Source: Bacillus sp. FJAT-45350
GTDB lineage: Bacteria > Bacillota > Bacilli > Bacillales > NISU01
Assembly: GCF_002335805.1 (NCBI RefSeq)
Contig: NZ_NISU01000003.1
Span: 257,698-321,697, forward strand
Direction: 5' to 3'
DNA: 64,000 nucleotides
Part shown: positions 54,158-63,876 of the stretch, one piece after another
Layout of the letters: each line of letters starts with the position of its first letter
Numbering within the stretch: position 1 is the stretch's first letter
The notes under the pieces: generated by a model
Told to the model about the DNA's origin: nothing
The model's input: the letters and a program-made list of their open reading frames with translations, nothing else
The model's database searches: none
Program-made: the position numbers and the translations under genes

Positions 54158-55503
54158 TGAATGATTTAACGGAAAATGGAAAGAAGAGGGATGTTTACTT
54201 TCTCATTTTTAAATTTTTTTTATTTATTCAGTTTATAATATTAATATTTGAGATAGTTCTTCCTGTGAAATCCGCTATAGGTAACTTTTCGCATAGGTTT
54301 TTAATAAACGTGTTATTCTTTTCAATTATATTCGTTGTTGCATTATTTACAAAGGATTTTTTTTACCACAAAAAGCGAACTAAAATTAATACTCAAAAAG
54401 TTAGGTTGTTATCGTTAAAAAAGCTATCGTTTCTAATTAATCTATCTACTAGTTTAGGATTTTTGGGAATAGCTATGCTTATAGTTGATAGAGTTATCCT
54501 TAAAGGTATCGATTATAGCCTTGGACTAAGACATGCACGCTATCAGTGGGAAAATGCTGTTTCTCCTTCTGTTTTTTCAGAAATAATTAGCATGTTAGGG
54601 AATATCTTAGTGCCAATGGCATTTATATCAATTTTGTTGCTATTCTTGTATTGGGAAGACTTAAAAACTATTAGAAGACTTAACAATTTAGTTATTTCTT
54701 CACTAAATGTATTACTATTTGCAGCAATGAATGGTTCACGTTCATTGATTTTTATTCAGGTTTTTTTATTGTTATGTATCTCTATATTAAGGAAATATAA
54801 AAATCGAAGCATAATACCTGCAAAGAGAAGAGGGAAAAGGTCAGATAAAAAATTTTATTTCTTCCTCTTAATAGCAATTCTTTATGTTATATCAGTATTC
54901 AATTCAAGTGCTGCATTAGGAGATTATAGCTCGAAGTATCTATTTGAAATTTTTTCAAATGATTTAGGTGGACAAGTTAAAGATGGGTATTATCTGTTTC
55001 TGAATAATATATTGAATGAAAATAGTATTATTTATTCTTTGTTTTCTGCAATAATCTACTTGATTCATAGTCAATGGACAACTGAAGCCATTTTGTTGTT
55101 GCCAACTAAGGAAGGAGATATATTCTTCTACTCAATACTCCACTTTTTAAATCAGTTAGGGATACTGAATGAAGCACCTATTGGATATCAGTATGCAGGC
55201 TTATTTATTTCTTTACCAGGTGCTATAATATATGACTTTGGATTTACGGGTTTAATTATTTTATCAATAATCTATGGTTTGTTATTAGGCATTGTAATTC
55301 TTCTAATTAAGAACCCTAATAACTCTGGAGGATTATCATTTGCGTTGATTTTATTTGTATTGTCATCAATATATGTTGCACCCTTTATTCCAGCACATGG
55401 TTTTATATATTTTAACTTTATAGTATTTGATGTGATTTTGTTACATTTTATTTCGAGAATATTCTTTGGGAAATCTACATGGTTACATTTAGATAGCAAA
55501 TAG
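54157..55503 (+). CDS. Oligosaccharide repeat-unit polymerase (Wzy-like)
   Basis: 448 residues with about 11-12 membrane segments and little sequence conservation, as normal for Wzy. A cytoplasmic/extracellular loop has GSRSLIFIQVFLLL and the C-terminal half has APIGYQYAGLFISLPGAIIY, placing it with O-antigen polymerases. It should polymerise flipped repeat units together with the MurJ-like flippase at the operon end. ATG 54157 overlaps the upstream TGA (ATGA-type coupling). No Wzz gene lies in this operon. AT content is higher than in neighbours, common for wzy and suggesting transfer. Confidence 0.72.
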   Translation: MNDLTENGKKRDVYFLIFKFFLFIQFIILIFEIVLPVKSAIGNFSHRFLINVLFFSIIFVVALFTKDFFYHKKRTKINTQKVRLLSLKKLSFLINLSTSLGFLGIAMLIVDRVILKGIDYSLGLRHARYQWENAVSPSVFSEIISMLGNILVPMAFISILLLFLYWEDLKTIRRLNNLVISSLNVLLFAAMNGSRSLIFIQVFLLLCISILRKYKNRSIIPAKRRGKRSDKKFYFFLLIAILYVISVFNSSAALGDYSSKYLFEIFSNDLGGQVKDGYYLFLNNILNENSIIYSLFSAIIYLIHSQWTTEAILLLPTKEGDIFFYSILHFLNQLGILNEAPIGYQYAGLFISLPGAIIYDFGFTGLIILSIIYGLLLGIVILLIKNPNNSGGLSFALILFVLSSIYVAPFIPAHGFIYFNFIVFDVILLHFISRIFFGKSTWLHLDSK

Positions 55504-55535
55504 TCTTTGTTTGAATAGTAAGATTGAATAGATAA

Positions 55536-56528
<993 letters not shown>

Positions 56529-56571
56529 TTATTATTTCTTCTATTTAAACATGAAAGGAAGTTTGTTTAAT

Positions 56572-57744
56572 ATGGGTAATAAAGCAATCAGAAACAGTTA
56601 CTTACCATATGGGAGGCAATGGATTGATGAAGAAGATATTCAGTCCGTGGTAAATATATTAAAAGGTGACTATTTAACAACTGGACCAGCGGTTGGTGAG
56701 TTTGAGACAGCTGTTGCTTCTTACGTTGGATCGAAGTATGCTGTTGCATTTTCGAATGGAACAGCTGCCCTTCATGGTGCTTGCTTTGCTGCAGGTATTG
56801 GAGAAGGAGATGAAGTTATTACAACACCGATGACGTTTGCTGCTAGTTCTAATTGTGTTCTCTATCAAGGTGGTAAGCCAGTTTTTGCTGATATAGATTC
56901 CAAAACTTATAATATTGACCCCAAAAAGGTTGAAGAGTTAATTAATGAGAACACAAAAGCAATTATTCCTGTTCATTTCACTGGACAACCAGTTGCTATA
57001 GATGAAATTCACCAACTTGCTGAAGAACATAATTTGGTGATAATCGAAGATGCTGCACATGCCTTGGGTGCGACTTATAAAGGTAAAAAAATAGGTGCAA
57101 TAAGTGATATGACAATGTTTAGCTTTCATCCGGTGAAACATATTACATCAGGAGAAGGTGGGATTATAACAACTAATAATGAAGAGTATTATCAAAAATT
57201 ATTACAATTTAGATCCCATGGAATAACAAGAGAACCTGATACGTTGATTGAAAATCATGGTCCTTGGTATTATGAAATGCAGTTCTTAGGTTTTAATTAT
57301 CGAATGACCGATATTCAAGCTGCTCTTGGTACTAGTCAATTGAAGAAGATTGAGATGTTTGTTGACCTAAGAAAGAAGTATGTATCAATATACAATGAGG
57401 CTTTTAAAGAGATAAATGAAGTTCAAACTCCATATCAGGATCAGTACGGGGCATCAAGCTGGCATCTATATATATTACGTTTAGATTTAGAAAAGCTTTT
57501 AGGGAATAGAAAAGAGATATTCGAAGCTTTACTTAATGAAAATATCGGTGTTAACGTACATTATATTCCTGTCCATCTTCTTCCATACTATTCACAATTA
57601 GGTTATCAACGAGGTATTTGCCCTGATGCAGAGAAGCTGTATGAGGAAATCATAACATTACCTCTTTTCCCTGCAATGACAGAAGAAGATGTAATGGATG
57701 TAATAGCAGCTGTAAATAAAGTAATAAATACTTATCGAAAGTAG
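56572..57744 (+). CDS. pseC: PLP-dependent aminotransferase, pseudaminic-acid step 2
   Basis: 390 residues. DegT/DnrJ/EryC1 aminotransferase: YLTTGPAVGEFETAVASYVG, SNGTAALHGACFAAGIGEGD and the PLP lysine in SFHPVKHITSGEGG. It aminates C4 of the PseB product using glutamate. ATG 56572 is preferred to ATG 56551 because AAAGGAAG lies between them, about ten bases before 56572, while nothing resembles a ribosome site before 56551. Directly between pseB and the cytidylyltransferase gene. Confidence 0.93.
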   Translation: MGNKAIRNSYLPYGRQWIDEEDIQSVVNILKGDYLTTGPAVGEFETAVASYVGSKYAVAFSNGTAALHGACFAAGIGEGDEVITTPMTFAASSNCVLYQGGKPVFADIDSKTYNIDPKKVEELINENTKAIIPVHFTGQPVAIDEIHQLAEEHNLVIIEDAAHALGATYKGKKIGAISDMTMFSFHPVKHITSGEGGIITTNNEEYYQKLLQFRSHGITREPDTLIENHGPWYYEMQFLGFNYRMTDIQAALGTSQLKKIEMFVDLRKKYVSIYNEAFKEINEVQTPYQDQYGASSWHLYILRLDLEKLLGNRKEIFEALLNENIGVNVHYIPVHLLPYYSQLGYQRGICPDAEKLYEEIITLPLFPAMTEEDVMDVIAAVNKVINTYRK

Positions 57745-57753
57745 GGTAATTAC

Positions 57754-58488
57754 ATGAAAATTGCAGCTATTATACAAGCAAGAATGGGTTCAACTAGACT
57801 TTCAGGAAAAGTAATGAAAGATATAAAGGGAAGAACTGTATTATCGCATGTTATAGAAAGAGTTAAACAATCTAATTTAATAGATGATATTATAATTGCT
57901 ACAACAGTACAAGAGACAGATAATCTCATTGAAAACGAAGCAATTAAATGTGGTGCTAAGGTTTATAGAGGGAGCGAAGAAGACGTTCTAAGCCGTTACT
58001 ATTTAGCAGCAAAAGAAAACAATATAGATATTATTGTAAGGATTACTTCTGATTGCCCTGTAATTGATGCAAATGTATTAGATAAAATTCTTAATTTCTA
58101 TTTAGAAAAAAAATATGACATCGTAACAAATGCTGGATCAGATTTAAGTCAAAGAACATTTCCTAGGGGATTGGACACAGAAGTATTTTCTTTTAAAGTA
58201 TTAGAAGAGGCATTTCATAATGGGAGAGAAAAATATCATAGAGAACATGTTACTCCTTATATTTACGAAATAAGTACTAAAATACACTACTTCAAAAATG
58301 ATGTTAATTATTCTAATCATCGGTGGACATTAGATACAGAAGAGGATTTCGAACTAATAAGTGAAATATATAGTAGACTTTATAAAGGAACACATGATTT
58401 TTATCTTCAAGATATTATTGATTTATTTAACCAAGAACCGAAACTTTTTACAATCAATGCACATATTGAGCAAAAGAAAATCAATTAA
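57754..58488 (+). CDS. Cytidylyltransferase (SpsF/PseF role)
   Basis: 244 residues. N-terminal IAAIIQARMGSTRLSGKVMK is the nucleotide-binding loop of SpsF-type cytidylyltransferases, followed by VRITSDCPVIDANVLDKIL. In the gene order it occupies the place of pseF, activating pseudaminic acid with CTP; SpsF-type members do this in Bacillus clusters. The closest alternative is a glycerol- or spore-coat-type cytidylyltransferase. Nine bases after pseC. Confidence 0.85.
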   Translation: MKIAAIIQARMGSTRLSGKVMKDIKGRTVLSHVIERVKQSNLIDDIIIATTVQETDNLIENEAIKCGAKVYRGSEEDVLSRYYLAAKENNIDIIVRITSDCPVIDANVLDKILNFYLEKKYDIVTNAGSDLSQRTFPRGLDTEVFSFKVLEEAFHNGREKYHREHVTPYIYEISTKIHYFKNDVNYSNHRWTLDTEEDFELISEIYSRLYKGTHDFYLQDIIDLFNQEPKLFTINAHIEQKKIN

Positions 58489-58505
58489 ACATAAGGATGA
58501 AAAGT

Positions 58506-59516
58506 ATGAGGGCGTTAATTTTCACAGAAGGTGGCAGTCAAATAGGCTTAGGGCATATCTCAAGATGTAGCTCCTTATATGATGAATTGGCAGACAGAGA
58601 AATTGAAGTTGAATTCATTATTAATAGCGACACTAGTCAAATTGAAATAATAAAAAATAAGCAATACAAGGTAGTAAATTGGTTTTCAAAAGAGTTCTTA
58701 ACAAACTATATTAAACAAAGTGACTATTGCATTGTTGACTCTTACTTGGCTAGTCAAGACTTATATCGAGTTATTTCAAGTCAATCCAAAAAGTCGCTAT
58801 TTATTGATGATAATGGAAGGAGTGAATATCCAGAAGGTATTGTAGTTAACCCTTCTCTAAGTACTGAAGCAGTTAAGTATCCTATAAATGATACTAACTG
58901 CTATTTACTTGGACCCAAATATATCATTTTAAGAAGCCCCTTCATTCAAGTTAATAGAGAGAACATAAACATGGAAGTAAAAGAAGTACTAATAACACTA
59001 GGTGGATCTGACATACACAATTTAACTCCAAGTATCCTAAATCGACTGGGTAATAAAAACTCAGAAATTACTTTTAATGTAGTAATAGGAAGCGCATTTA
59101 ATAATATTGGAGAAATAAAGTGTTTGTCCTCAAAGAACATAAAGTTTTATGAGAATGTCACAGCTAGGGAAATGAAATCTATTATGCTTAGATCTGATTT
59201 TGCCATAACGGCTGCAGGACAGACAATTTATGAATTGATAGCTACTCAAACACCTTTTATTCCAATAAAGGTAATAGACAACCAGCATCATAATATTTTA
59301 GCTTTAAAAGAACTTAATTTGATTGAGACAGCTCTTGAATACAAGGATACTTTCTTTAATGAAAAAATAATTTGTGAAACGGAAAAATTAATGGAATTTA
59401 GTACCCGGAGTGTATTGGTTGAGAAATATAAGGAAGTAATTGATGGATTTGGTAGTAAAAGAATTATTGATGCTTTATTATCAGGAGATGTTTTATGGAA
59501 GGAAATTACTTTTTAA
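58506..59516 (+). CDS. pseG: UDP-2,4-diacetamido-trideoxy-altropyranose hydrolase
   Basis: 336 residues. GGSQIGLGHISRCSSLYDEL carries the N-terminal His of PseG, SLFIDDNGRSEYPEG and ITLGGSDIHNLTPSIL follow, and ITAAGQTIYELIATQTPFI is the nucleotide site of the GT-B-like fold. It removes UDP before condensation. ATG 58506 has AAGGATG six bases upstream; ATG 58497 overlaps that site. Its end overlaps the start of pseH by 22 bases. Confidence 0.92.
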   Translation: MRALIFTEGGSQIGLGHISRCSSLYDELADREIEVEFIINSDTSQIEIIKNKQYKVVNWFSKEFLTNYIKQSDYCIVDSYLASQDLYRVISSQSKKSLFIDDNGRSEYPEGIVVNPSLSTEAVKYPINDTNCYLLGPKYIILRSPFIQVNRENINMEVKEVLITLGGSDIHNLTPSILNRLGNKNSEITFNVVIGSAFNNIGEIKCLSSKNIKFYENVTAREMKSIMLRSDFAITAAGQTIYELIATQTPFIPIKVIDNQHHNILALKELNLIETALEYKDTFFNEKIICETEKLMEFSTRSVLVEKYKEVIDGFGSKRIIDALLSGDVLWKEITF

Positions 59517-59959
59517 GAGCCGTAAAAGATGAAGATATTTTATGTGTGTATCAACTTTCTAATGAGGATTATGTAAGAAAGTACTCAATAAATTCTGCAG
59601 AAATTGATTGGGAAGATCATAAGGTATGGTTTGAAAGTATTTTAAAGTCAGATAATGATGTGTTTTATGTGGTAACAGATAATACTGATAATTTTTTAGG
59701 ACAATTGAGATATAAAATAGAAGATAAAATTGCAACAGTTAGTATTAGTTTGTGCAAATCAATTACTGGAAAAGGATTAAGTAAAGAATTAATTAAAATG
59801 AGTATAGGGAAAATTCGCAAGGAAAGAAGTGAATTAAAGAACATTGTAGCTTTTGTTTCAAGCGATAATACTGCATCAAATAAGCTGTTTGAAAGGGTAG
59901 GCTTTGTATTACAAGAAAGTAATAACTATCTATTGAAGTATGTTTACTCAATTAAATAA
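59495..59959 (+). CDS. pseH: Acetyltransferase (GNAT), pseudaminic-acid step 3
   Basis: 154 residues with a GNAT fold; NYFLRAVKDEDILCVYQLS at the N-terminus and FVSSDNTASNKLFERVGFV at the C-terminus are typical of PseH. It acetylates the 4-amino group using acetyl-CoA. The ATG lies inside the end of pseG with AGGAGAT six bases upstream, so translation is coupled. Confidence 0.88.
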   Translation: MEGNYFLRAVKDEDILCVYQLSNEDYVRKYSINSAEIDWEDHKVWFESILKSDNDVFYVVTDNTDNFLGQLRYKIEDKIATVSISLCKSITGKGLSKELIKMSIGKIRKERSELKNIVAFVSSDNTASNKLFERVGFVLQESNNYLLKYVYSIK

Positions 59960-59975
59960 AGGTGGATTAAAATAA

Positions 59976-61010
59976 ATGCTTATAGATAATTTCGACATAA
60001 CTAAAAAAGTATTCGTAATTGCAGAGATGTCAGCTAACCATGGGCATGATATAAATATTGCGAAAGAAACAATAAAGGCTGCTAAAGAAGCTGGAGCTGA
60101 TGCTATTAAACTGCAGACTTATACAGCAGATACTATAACGATTGATTGTAATAATGAATACTTTCAAGTAAAGCAAGGTACAATTTGGGATGGCAGAACT
60201 TTATATGATTTATATAAAGAGGCCTATACACCATGGGAATGGCATGAGGAACTAATGGCTTATGCCAAGGAACTTGATATAATCTGTTTCTCAAGTCCTT
60301 TTGATAAAACATCAGTTGATTTGCTAGAAAGTCTGAACGTTCCTGCTTATAAAATAGCTTCATTTGAAATAACAGATATTCCTTTAATAGAATATGTTGC
60401 ATCTAAAAAGAAACCAATAATTATTTCAACTGGAATTGCAACTCTTAGCGAAATAGACGATGCTGTACAAGCATGTAGAAAAGTAGGAAATGATCAGATA
60501 ATTTTATTAAAATGTACATCTGCATATCCAGCAAAAATTGAAGATGCAAACCTTAGCACAATGCAAAACCTAAGAGAAACATTTAATGTGGAAGCTGGCT
60601 TATCAGATCATACATTAGGTGTAACAGTTCCAGTTGTATCTGTAGCTTTAGGAGCAAAAGTAATTGAAAAACACTTTATTTTAGACAAGAGTATTGGTGG
60701 TCCAGATGCTAGCTTTTCTTTAGATAAGGAAGAATTTAAATTACTAGTTGATTCAGTTAGAGAAGCAGAGAAAGCAATAGGCTGTGTTGATTATGAACTT
60801 ACAGATAAAAAGAAAAAAAGTAGGGAGTTTTCCCGTTCTTTATTTGTAGTAGAAGATGTAAAAGAAGGAGAAATATTCACTAAGAAGAATATTAGGTCTA
60901 TTAGACCTGGATATGGCTTAAAACCGAAGTGCTATAATGAAATTATTGGTAAATTATCTAAAAAAGAAATTAAAAGAGGTACTCCATTAAAGTGGAGTCA
61001 TATTGATTAA
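59976..61010 (+). CDS. pseI: Pseudaminic acid synthase
   Basis: 344 residues. NeuB-type barrel (about 1-265; FVIAEMSANHGHDINIAKET, GADAIKLQTYTADTI and LKCTSAYPA) and a C-terminal SAF/antifreeze-like domain (about 285-344; RSLFVVEDVKEGEIFTKKNI). It condenses the free altrose derivative with phosphoenolpyruvate. The EMSANH start distinguishes PseI from NeuB sialate synthases. RBS AAAGGTGG. Last enzyme of CMP-pseudaminate precursor supply. Confidence 0.94.
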   Translation: MLIDNFDITKKVFVIAEMSANHGHDINIAKETIKAAKEAGADAIKLQTYTADTITIDCNNEYFQVKQGTIWDGRTLYDLYKEAYTPWEWHEELMAYAKELDIICFSSPFDKTSVDLLESLNVPAYKIASFEITDIPLIEYVASKKKPIIISTGIATLSEIDDAVQACRKVGNDQIILLKCTSAYPAKIEDANLSTMQNLRETFNVEAGLSDHTLGVTVPVVSVALGAKVIEKHFILDKSIGGPDASFSLDKEEFKLLVDSVREAEKAIGCVDYELTDKKKKSREFSRSLFVVEDVKEGEIFTKKNIRSIRPGYGLKPKCYNEIIGKLSKKEIKRGTPLKWSHID

Positions 61011-61040
61011 ATTTAAAAAAATAATGAAAGTAAGTTGATA

Positions 61041-62573
61041 ATGAAAAAAGTTGCGCTAATACTAATGGTATTAACAATTCTATCAAAAGTATTCGGTTTT
61101 TTAAGAGAAATAACACTAGCGTATATATATGGTACATCAAATATTAGTGATGCATACTTAATTTCTACTACTATTCCTAGAGTTATATTCGGTTTTGTAA
61201 CAGTGGGAATAATATCTGCGTTTATTCCAATGTATAGTAAAATCTTTGAGAAAAATGGTGAAGATGAAGCTCGTAATTTTACAAACAACCTTATTAATAC
61301 ACTATTAATTGTTGTTACTATTATAGTATCTATTTCACTGTTATTTACCGAAGCAATTGTTAGTGTATTTGCTTCAGGTTTTGATATAGAGACATTTGAT
61401 ATGACAGTTAAATTTACAAGAATTTGTTTATTTGCTCTATACTTTCTTGTTGTTATATCAGTATTTACAGGGTATTTACAAAGTAAAAATAAATTTGTTA
61501 TTCCTGCTCTAATAGGATTACCATTTAACATTGTTATAATAATATCACTTTTTATAAGTGTTAAATTAAATGTTTTAATTGCTCTTCCTATAGGGTTTGT
61601 TATTGCTATTTCAACTCAATTTTTATTTATGGTATATACTATACGAAAAGTAGGTTTTAAATATAAAAGAACAATAAACTTTAAGGATCAACATCTTAAA
61701 AAAATGTTTTTTATAGCTCTACCAGTTATTTTAGGTATATCAGTAAATCAAATTAATGTTTTAATAGATAGAACGTTAGCTTCTCAAATAGCTATTGGTG
61801 GTATCTCTGCATTAAATTATGCAAGTACGCTTAATGAGTTTGTTCAGGGGATATTTGTATTATCTATAGCAACAGTATTATATCCTTTAATATCAGCAAT
61901 GGCAGTAAAAAATGATATGATCGGATTAAAAAATTCTTTGTCGGGAGCAATGACTGGTATTTTTATTACGGTTTTACCAATTACATTTATTACAATGACA
62001 TTTGCTGTTGAAGTAGTTACGTTGTTATTTGGAAGAGGTGCATTCGACATAAATGCCATATCTATGACATCTTATGCCCTATTTTTTTATTCAATTGGTA
62101 TGATAGGTTTTGGTTTACGTGAAGTATTATCACGGGTGTTTTATTCAATGCAAGATACAAGAACACCTATGATTAATGCGTCAATAGGTATGGCCTTAAA
62201 TATAATTTTAAATATTTTTCTCTCAAGATATCTAGGAATTGGAGGGTTAGCTTTAGCAACAAGTATTGCTGCAATTTTTACTTCTTTACTAATGTTAGTT
62301 AGTTTAAGAAGAAAAATAGGTCCTTTTGGTATTAAGCGAATGACTAATTCATTTATAAAAATTCTTATAGCTTCCCTTATTATGTCTTTTGTGGCTAATA
62401 AAACGTTTAATTTTGCAAATGATATTTTAAGTCAGAGTTTTTCTTTATTATTAGCTGTTGTAGCTTCTGTGATTTCGTATTGTGTAATTATTTATTTCAT
62501 GAAGGTAGATGATGTAGAAATTATAGTAAATGCATTAAAAAAGAAAATTACAAAAGTAAGGGGCTCTATATAA
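61041..62573 (+). CDS. MurJ/MVF-family flippase
   Basis: 510 residues with about 14 membrane helices. VFGFLREITLAYIYGTSNIS near the N-terminus, GRGAFDINAISMTSYALFFY and SRVFYSMQDTRTPMINASIG in the second half are MurJ signatures. Because it closes a glycan operon with its own Wzy, it may act as the Wzx-like flippase for the pseudaminate-containing unit rather than as the housekeeping lipid II flippase; that is inference. ATG 61041 is used; TTG 61035 is six bases before. Ribosome site is weak. Confidence 0.85.
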   Translation: MKKVALILMVLTILSKVFGFLREITLAYIYGTSNISDAYLISTTIPRVIFGFVTVGIISAFIPMYSKIFEKNGEDEARNFTNNLINTLLIVVTIIVSISLLFTEAIVSVFASGFDIETFDMTVKFTRICLFALYFLVVISVFTGYLQSKNKFVIPALIGLPFNIVIIISLFISVKLNVLIALPIGFVIAISTQFLFMVYTIRKVGFKYKRTINFKDQHLKKMFFIALPVILGISVNQINVLIDRTLASQIAIGGISALNYASTLNEFVQGIFVLSIATVLYPLISAMAVKNDMIGLKNSLSGAMTGIFITVLPITFITMTFAVEVVTLLFGRGAFDINAISMTSYALFFYSIGMIGFGLREVLSRVFYSMQDTRTPMINASIGMALNIILNIFLSRYLGIGGLALATSIAAIFTSLLMLVSLRRKIGPFGIKRMTNSFIKILIASLIMSFVANKTFNFANDILSQSFSLLLAVVASVISYCVIIYFMKVDDVEIIVNALKKKITKVRGSI

Positions 62574-62611
62574 CAAATTTTAATTAATATTTTACAATTG
62601 TTATTATAGTG

Positions 62612-62700
62612 TGGAAGTTTTTTGTCGATGCTTCTAAGGCAAAGAATGAGCTTGGTTGGACTGTCAAACGTGATATTTGTAGCAATGTGCTGTAACGGGT
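62612..62700 (+). pseudogene. GalE C-terminal fragment
   Basis: A short plus-strand reading WKFFVDASKAKNELGWTVKR plus DI corresponds to the conserved C-terminal part of UDP-glucose 4-epimerase (D-P-x-K-A-x-x-E-L-G-W-x-x-K-x-x), then shifts frame to AMCCN. The rest of the gene is missing. It suggests an old rearrangement at the operon boundary. Confidence 0.55.
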
Positions 62701-62932
62701 GTTGATGTGAGAAGAATTATAAAGATTAGTAAAAATAATAAGCCTGCTAAGTAGAGGGGTGAACTGTAACCCATAACGGACAGTCTAAAAAAGACACCAA
62801 TAGCCTATGCAGCTAATAGATGACTCCGGTACTGATTAAGGGCACTGAAAAAGTCGGAACTTTCCACTGCCTTTATGCTTTATAATAAGGATATTAATAT
62901 ATAGGTGGTATTCAAATGATTTCAGGGGTAGC

Positions 62933-62945
62933 GGTGTCAGACACC
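62933..62945. repeat. REP-like palindrome
   Basis: Perfect GGTGTCAGACACC. Palindromes of this type are dispersed with Y1 (RAYT) transposases in many genomes; here no transposase is adjacent, but a Y1 remnant lies at 28506-28845. Confidence 0.5.
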
Positions 62946-62949
62946 ATAT

Positions 62950-63060
62950 ATGGACAAAATTACTGTATTTTCCGCGGTGGATGGACACTATTCAGGAATC
63001 AAAATGAAAGTTTCGTATCCAGCGAAGAAATCTTCGTATCAGTTTGGTGTTTTTGTGTAA
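62950..63060 (+). other. Possible short open frame or gene remnant
   Basis: ATG 62950 opens a 36-codon frame reading ITVFSAVDGHYSGIKMKVSY and then PAKKSSYQFGVFV before TAA. Its lysine- and tyrosine-rich content is more protein-like than the longer overlapping frame at 62916-63137, but there is no ribosome site. It may be the tail of a lost gene. Function unknown. Confidence 0.25.
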
Positions 63061-63179
63061 ATAGTTTGATGGAAATGGTAACTAGAGTAGTAGAAAGAGA
63101 AATAGTGTTTGATATAATTGCAATAGCAACTATATAAGCAAGGTGGCGGCTGAACTCCCTGAAGAAAGGGGCTGAGGCT

Positions 63180-63257
63180 ATGACGACATATCAAGCACTT
63201 AGTTTACAGGCGCAATTTAATTTCGTGCTAATAGCTGTGACTGCTAGAATAAAGTGA
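63180..63257 (+). CDS. Hol_Tox-like small hydrophobic toxin
   Basis: A 25-codon frame, MTTYQALSLQAQFNFVLIAV plus TARIK. The MTTYQALSL start is typical of the putative holin-like toxin family of type I systems in Bacilli, whose members are single-span membrane peptides. The following region, LQAQFNFVLIAVTARIK, is short and less hydrophobic than usual, so it may be decayed. GAAAGGGGCTGAGG lies directly upstream. An antisense RNA could arise from the right, over the terminator at 63277-63335, but was not identified. Confidence 0.55.
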   Translation: MTTYQALSLQAQFNFVLIAVTARIK

Positions 63258-63276
63258 ACAGTTTTTGCTTAATATT

Positions 63277-63336
63277 AATAAATCAGGAGAGCGAACATTT
63301 ATTGTAAATGGACGGCCCTCCTGACTTATTATTTTT
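63277..63336. terminator. Shared terminator between small toxin and TA module
   Basis: Arms AATAAATCAGGAG and CTCCTGACTTATT with a 28-base loop and TTTTT after. It sits between the plus-strand small toxin and the convergent minus-strand toxin and may serve both. Confidence 0.7.
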
Positions 63337-63643
63337 CTATTCGAGTGATTTTTGATGTGGGTGACGAATTAAAAATATTTCAACTTGATTTGTTGTTATT
63401 CTATAAAAAACTTTATAAGGATCTGATTTTTCCAATAGACACTAGTACGATTCGTAAGTCTACAGGCATTTTTTGAATGAGAACTTGCCGGCCAGGAATA
63501 AAGATTGAAAAATCTTGGTTCTTGAAGTAAAGTTGAATTGTATCTTTTAGGTGTGAGGCTATTGGTGGTAGCTCAATGCTACTTCTCCATCGATCTAATT
63601 GCACTAATGAGGTAATAGCTGATTTTCTCCAAACTATTTTCAT
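63337..63643 (-). pseudogene. RelE/ParE-family toxin with a frameshift
   Basis: The minus-strand ATG at 63643 opens MKIVWRKSAITSLVQLDRWR and continues to VDLRIVLVSIGKIRSL, stopping at 63413. In the next frame the sequence continues SDPYKVFYRITTNQVEIFLI then RHPHQKSLE to a stop at 63337, the expected C-terminal strands of RelE/ParE toxins (V-x-Y-R-I...I-x-R-H-x). A run of five A on the minus strand (63427-63431) would restore the frame if one base shorter. So it is a fresh pseudogene, a sequencing error or a slippage site. Two bases after the antitoxin stop. Confidence 0.75.
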
Positions 63644-63645
63644 GA

Positions 63646-63876
63646 TTACCTCTCAAATATCTTTTTGATTTCTTCTTCTGTTAGTATAGGATTATTTCCA
63701 TTTAATGCAGCTGTTAATTGCTTTTCTTCTTCAGGATCAGTAACTTCATAACAATCATCGTTACTAATATCCTCAACCTCCATTAATAAAAACTTTCTTT
63801 TGCCAATTTGGATGTATGAATGACCAGATTGAATTATCTTTTTTATGTCCTCATGTTCAATTCTTATAGGTTCCAT
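63646..63876 (-). CDS. Antitoxin-like partner of the RelE/ParE toxin
   Basis: 76 residues, acidic, start MEPIRIEHEDIKKIIQSGHS, then a strand-rich middle (YIQIGKRKFLLMEVEDI) and an acidic C-terminus ILTEEEIKKIFER. It precedes the toxin by two bases, the usual order for type II modules. No helix-turn-helix is obvious, so it is not a classical XRE or MazE antitoxin. Similar small proteins are paired with RelE/ParE-like toxins in Bacilli; the assignment rests mainly on pairing. Confidence 0.65.
   Translation of the reverse strand: MEPIRIEHEDIKKIIQSGHSYIQIGKRKFLLMEVEDISNDDCYEVTDPEEEKQLTAALNGNNPILTEEEIKKIFER

Larger units (their letters stand above)
62574..62949 (+). other. Intergenic debris after the second glycan operon
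   Basis: Contains the galE fragment, a stretch with GGGTGAACTGTAACCC (near 62757) of unknown nature, and a REP-like palindrome. No functional gene is seen. Confidence 0.5.

Noticed and set aside
62916..63137. Plus-strand 73-codon frame after AGGTGG
   Set aside because: It translates through a REP-like palindrome, has unusual Cys/Trp content and a different frame in the same place looks more protein-like; kept only as debris.
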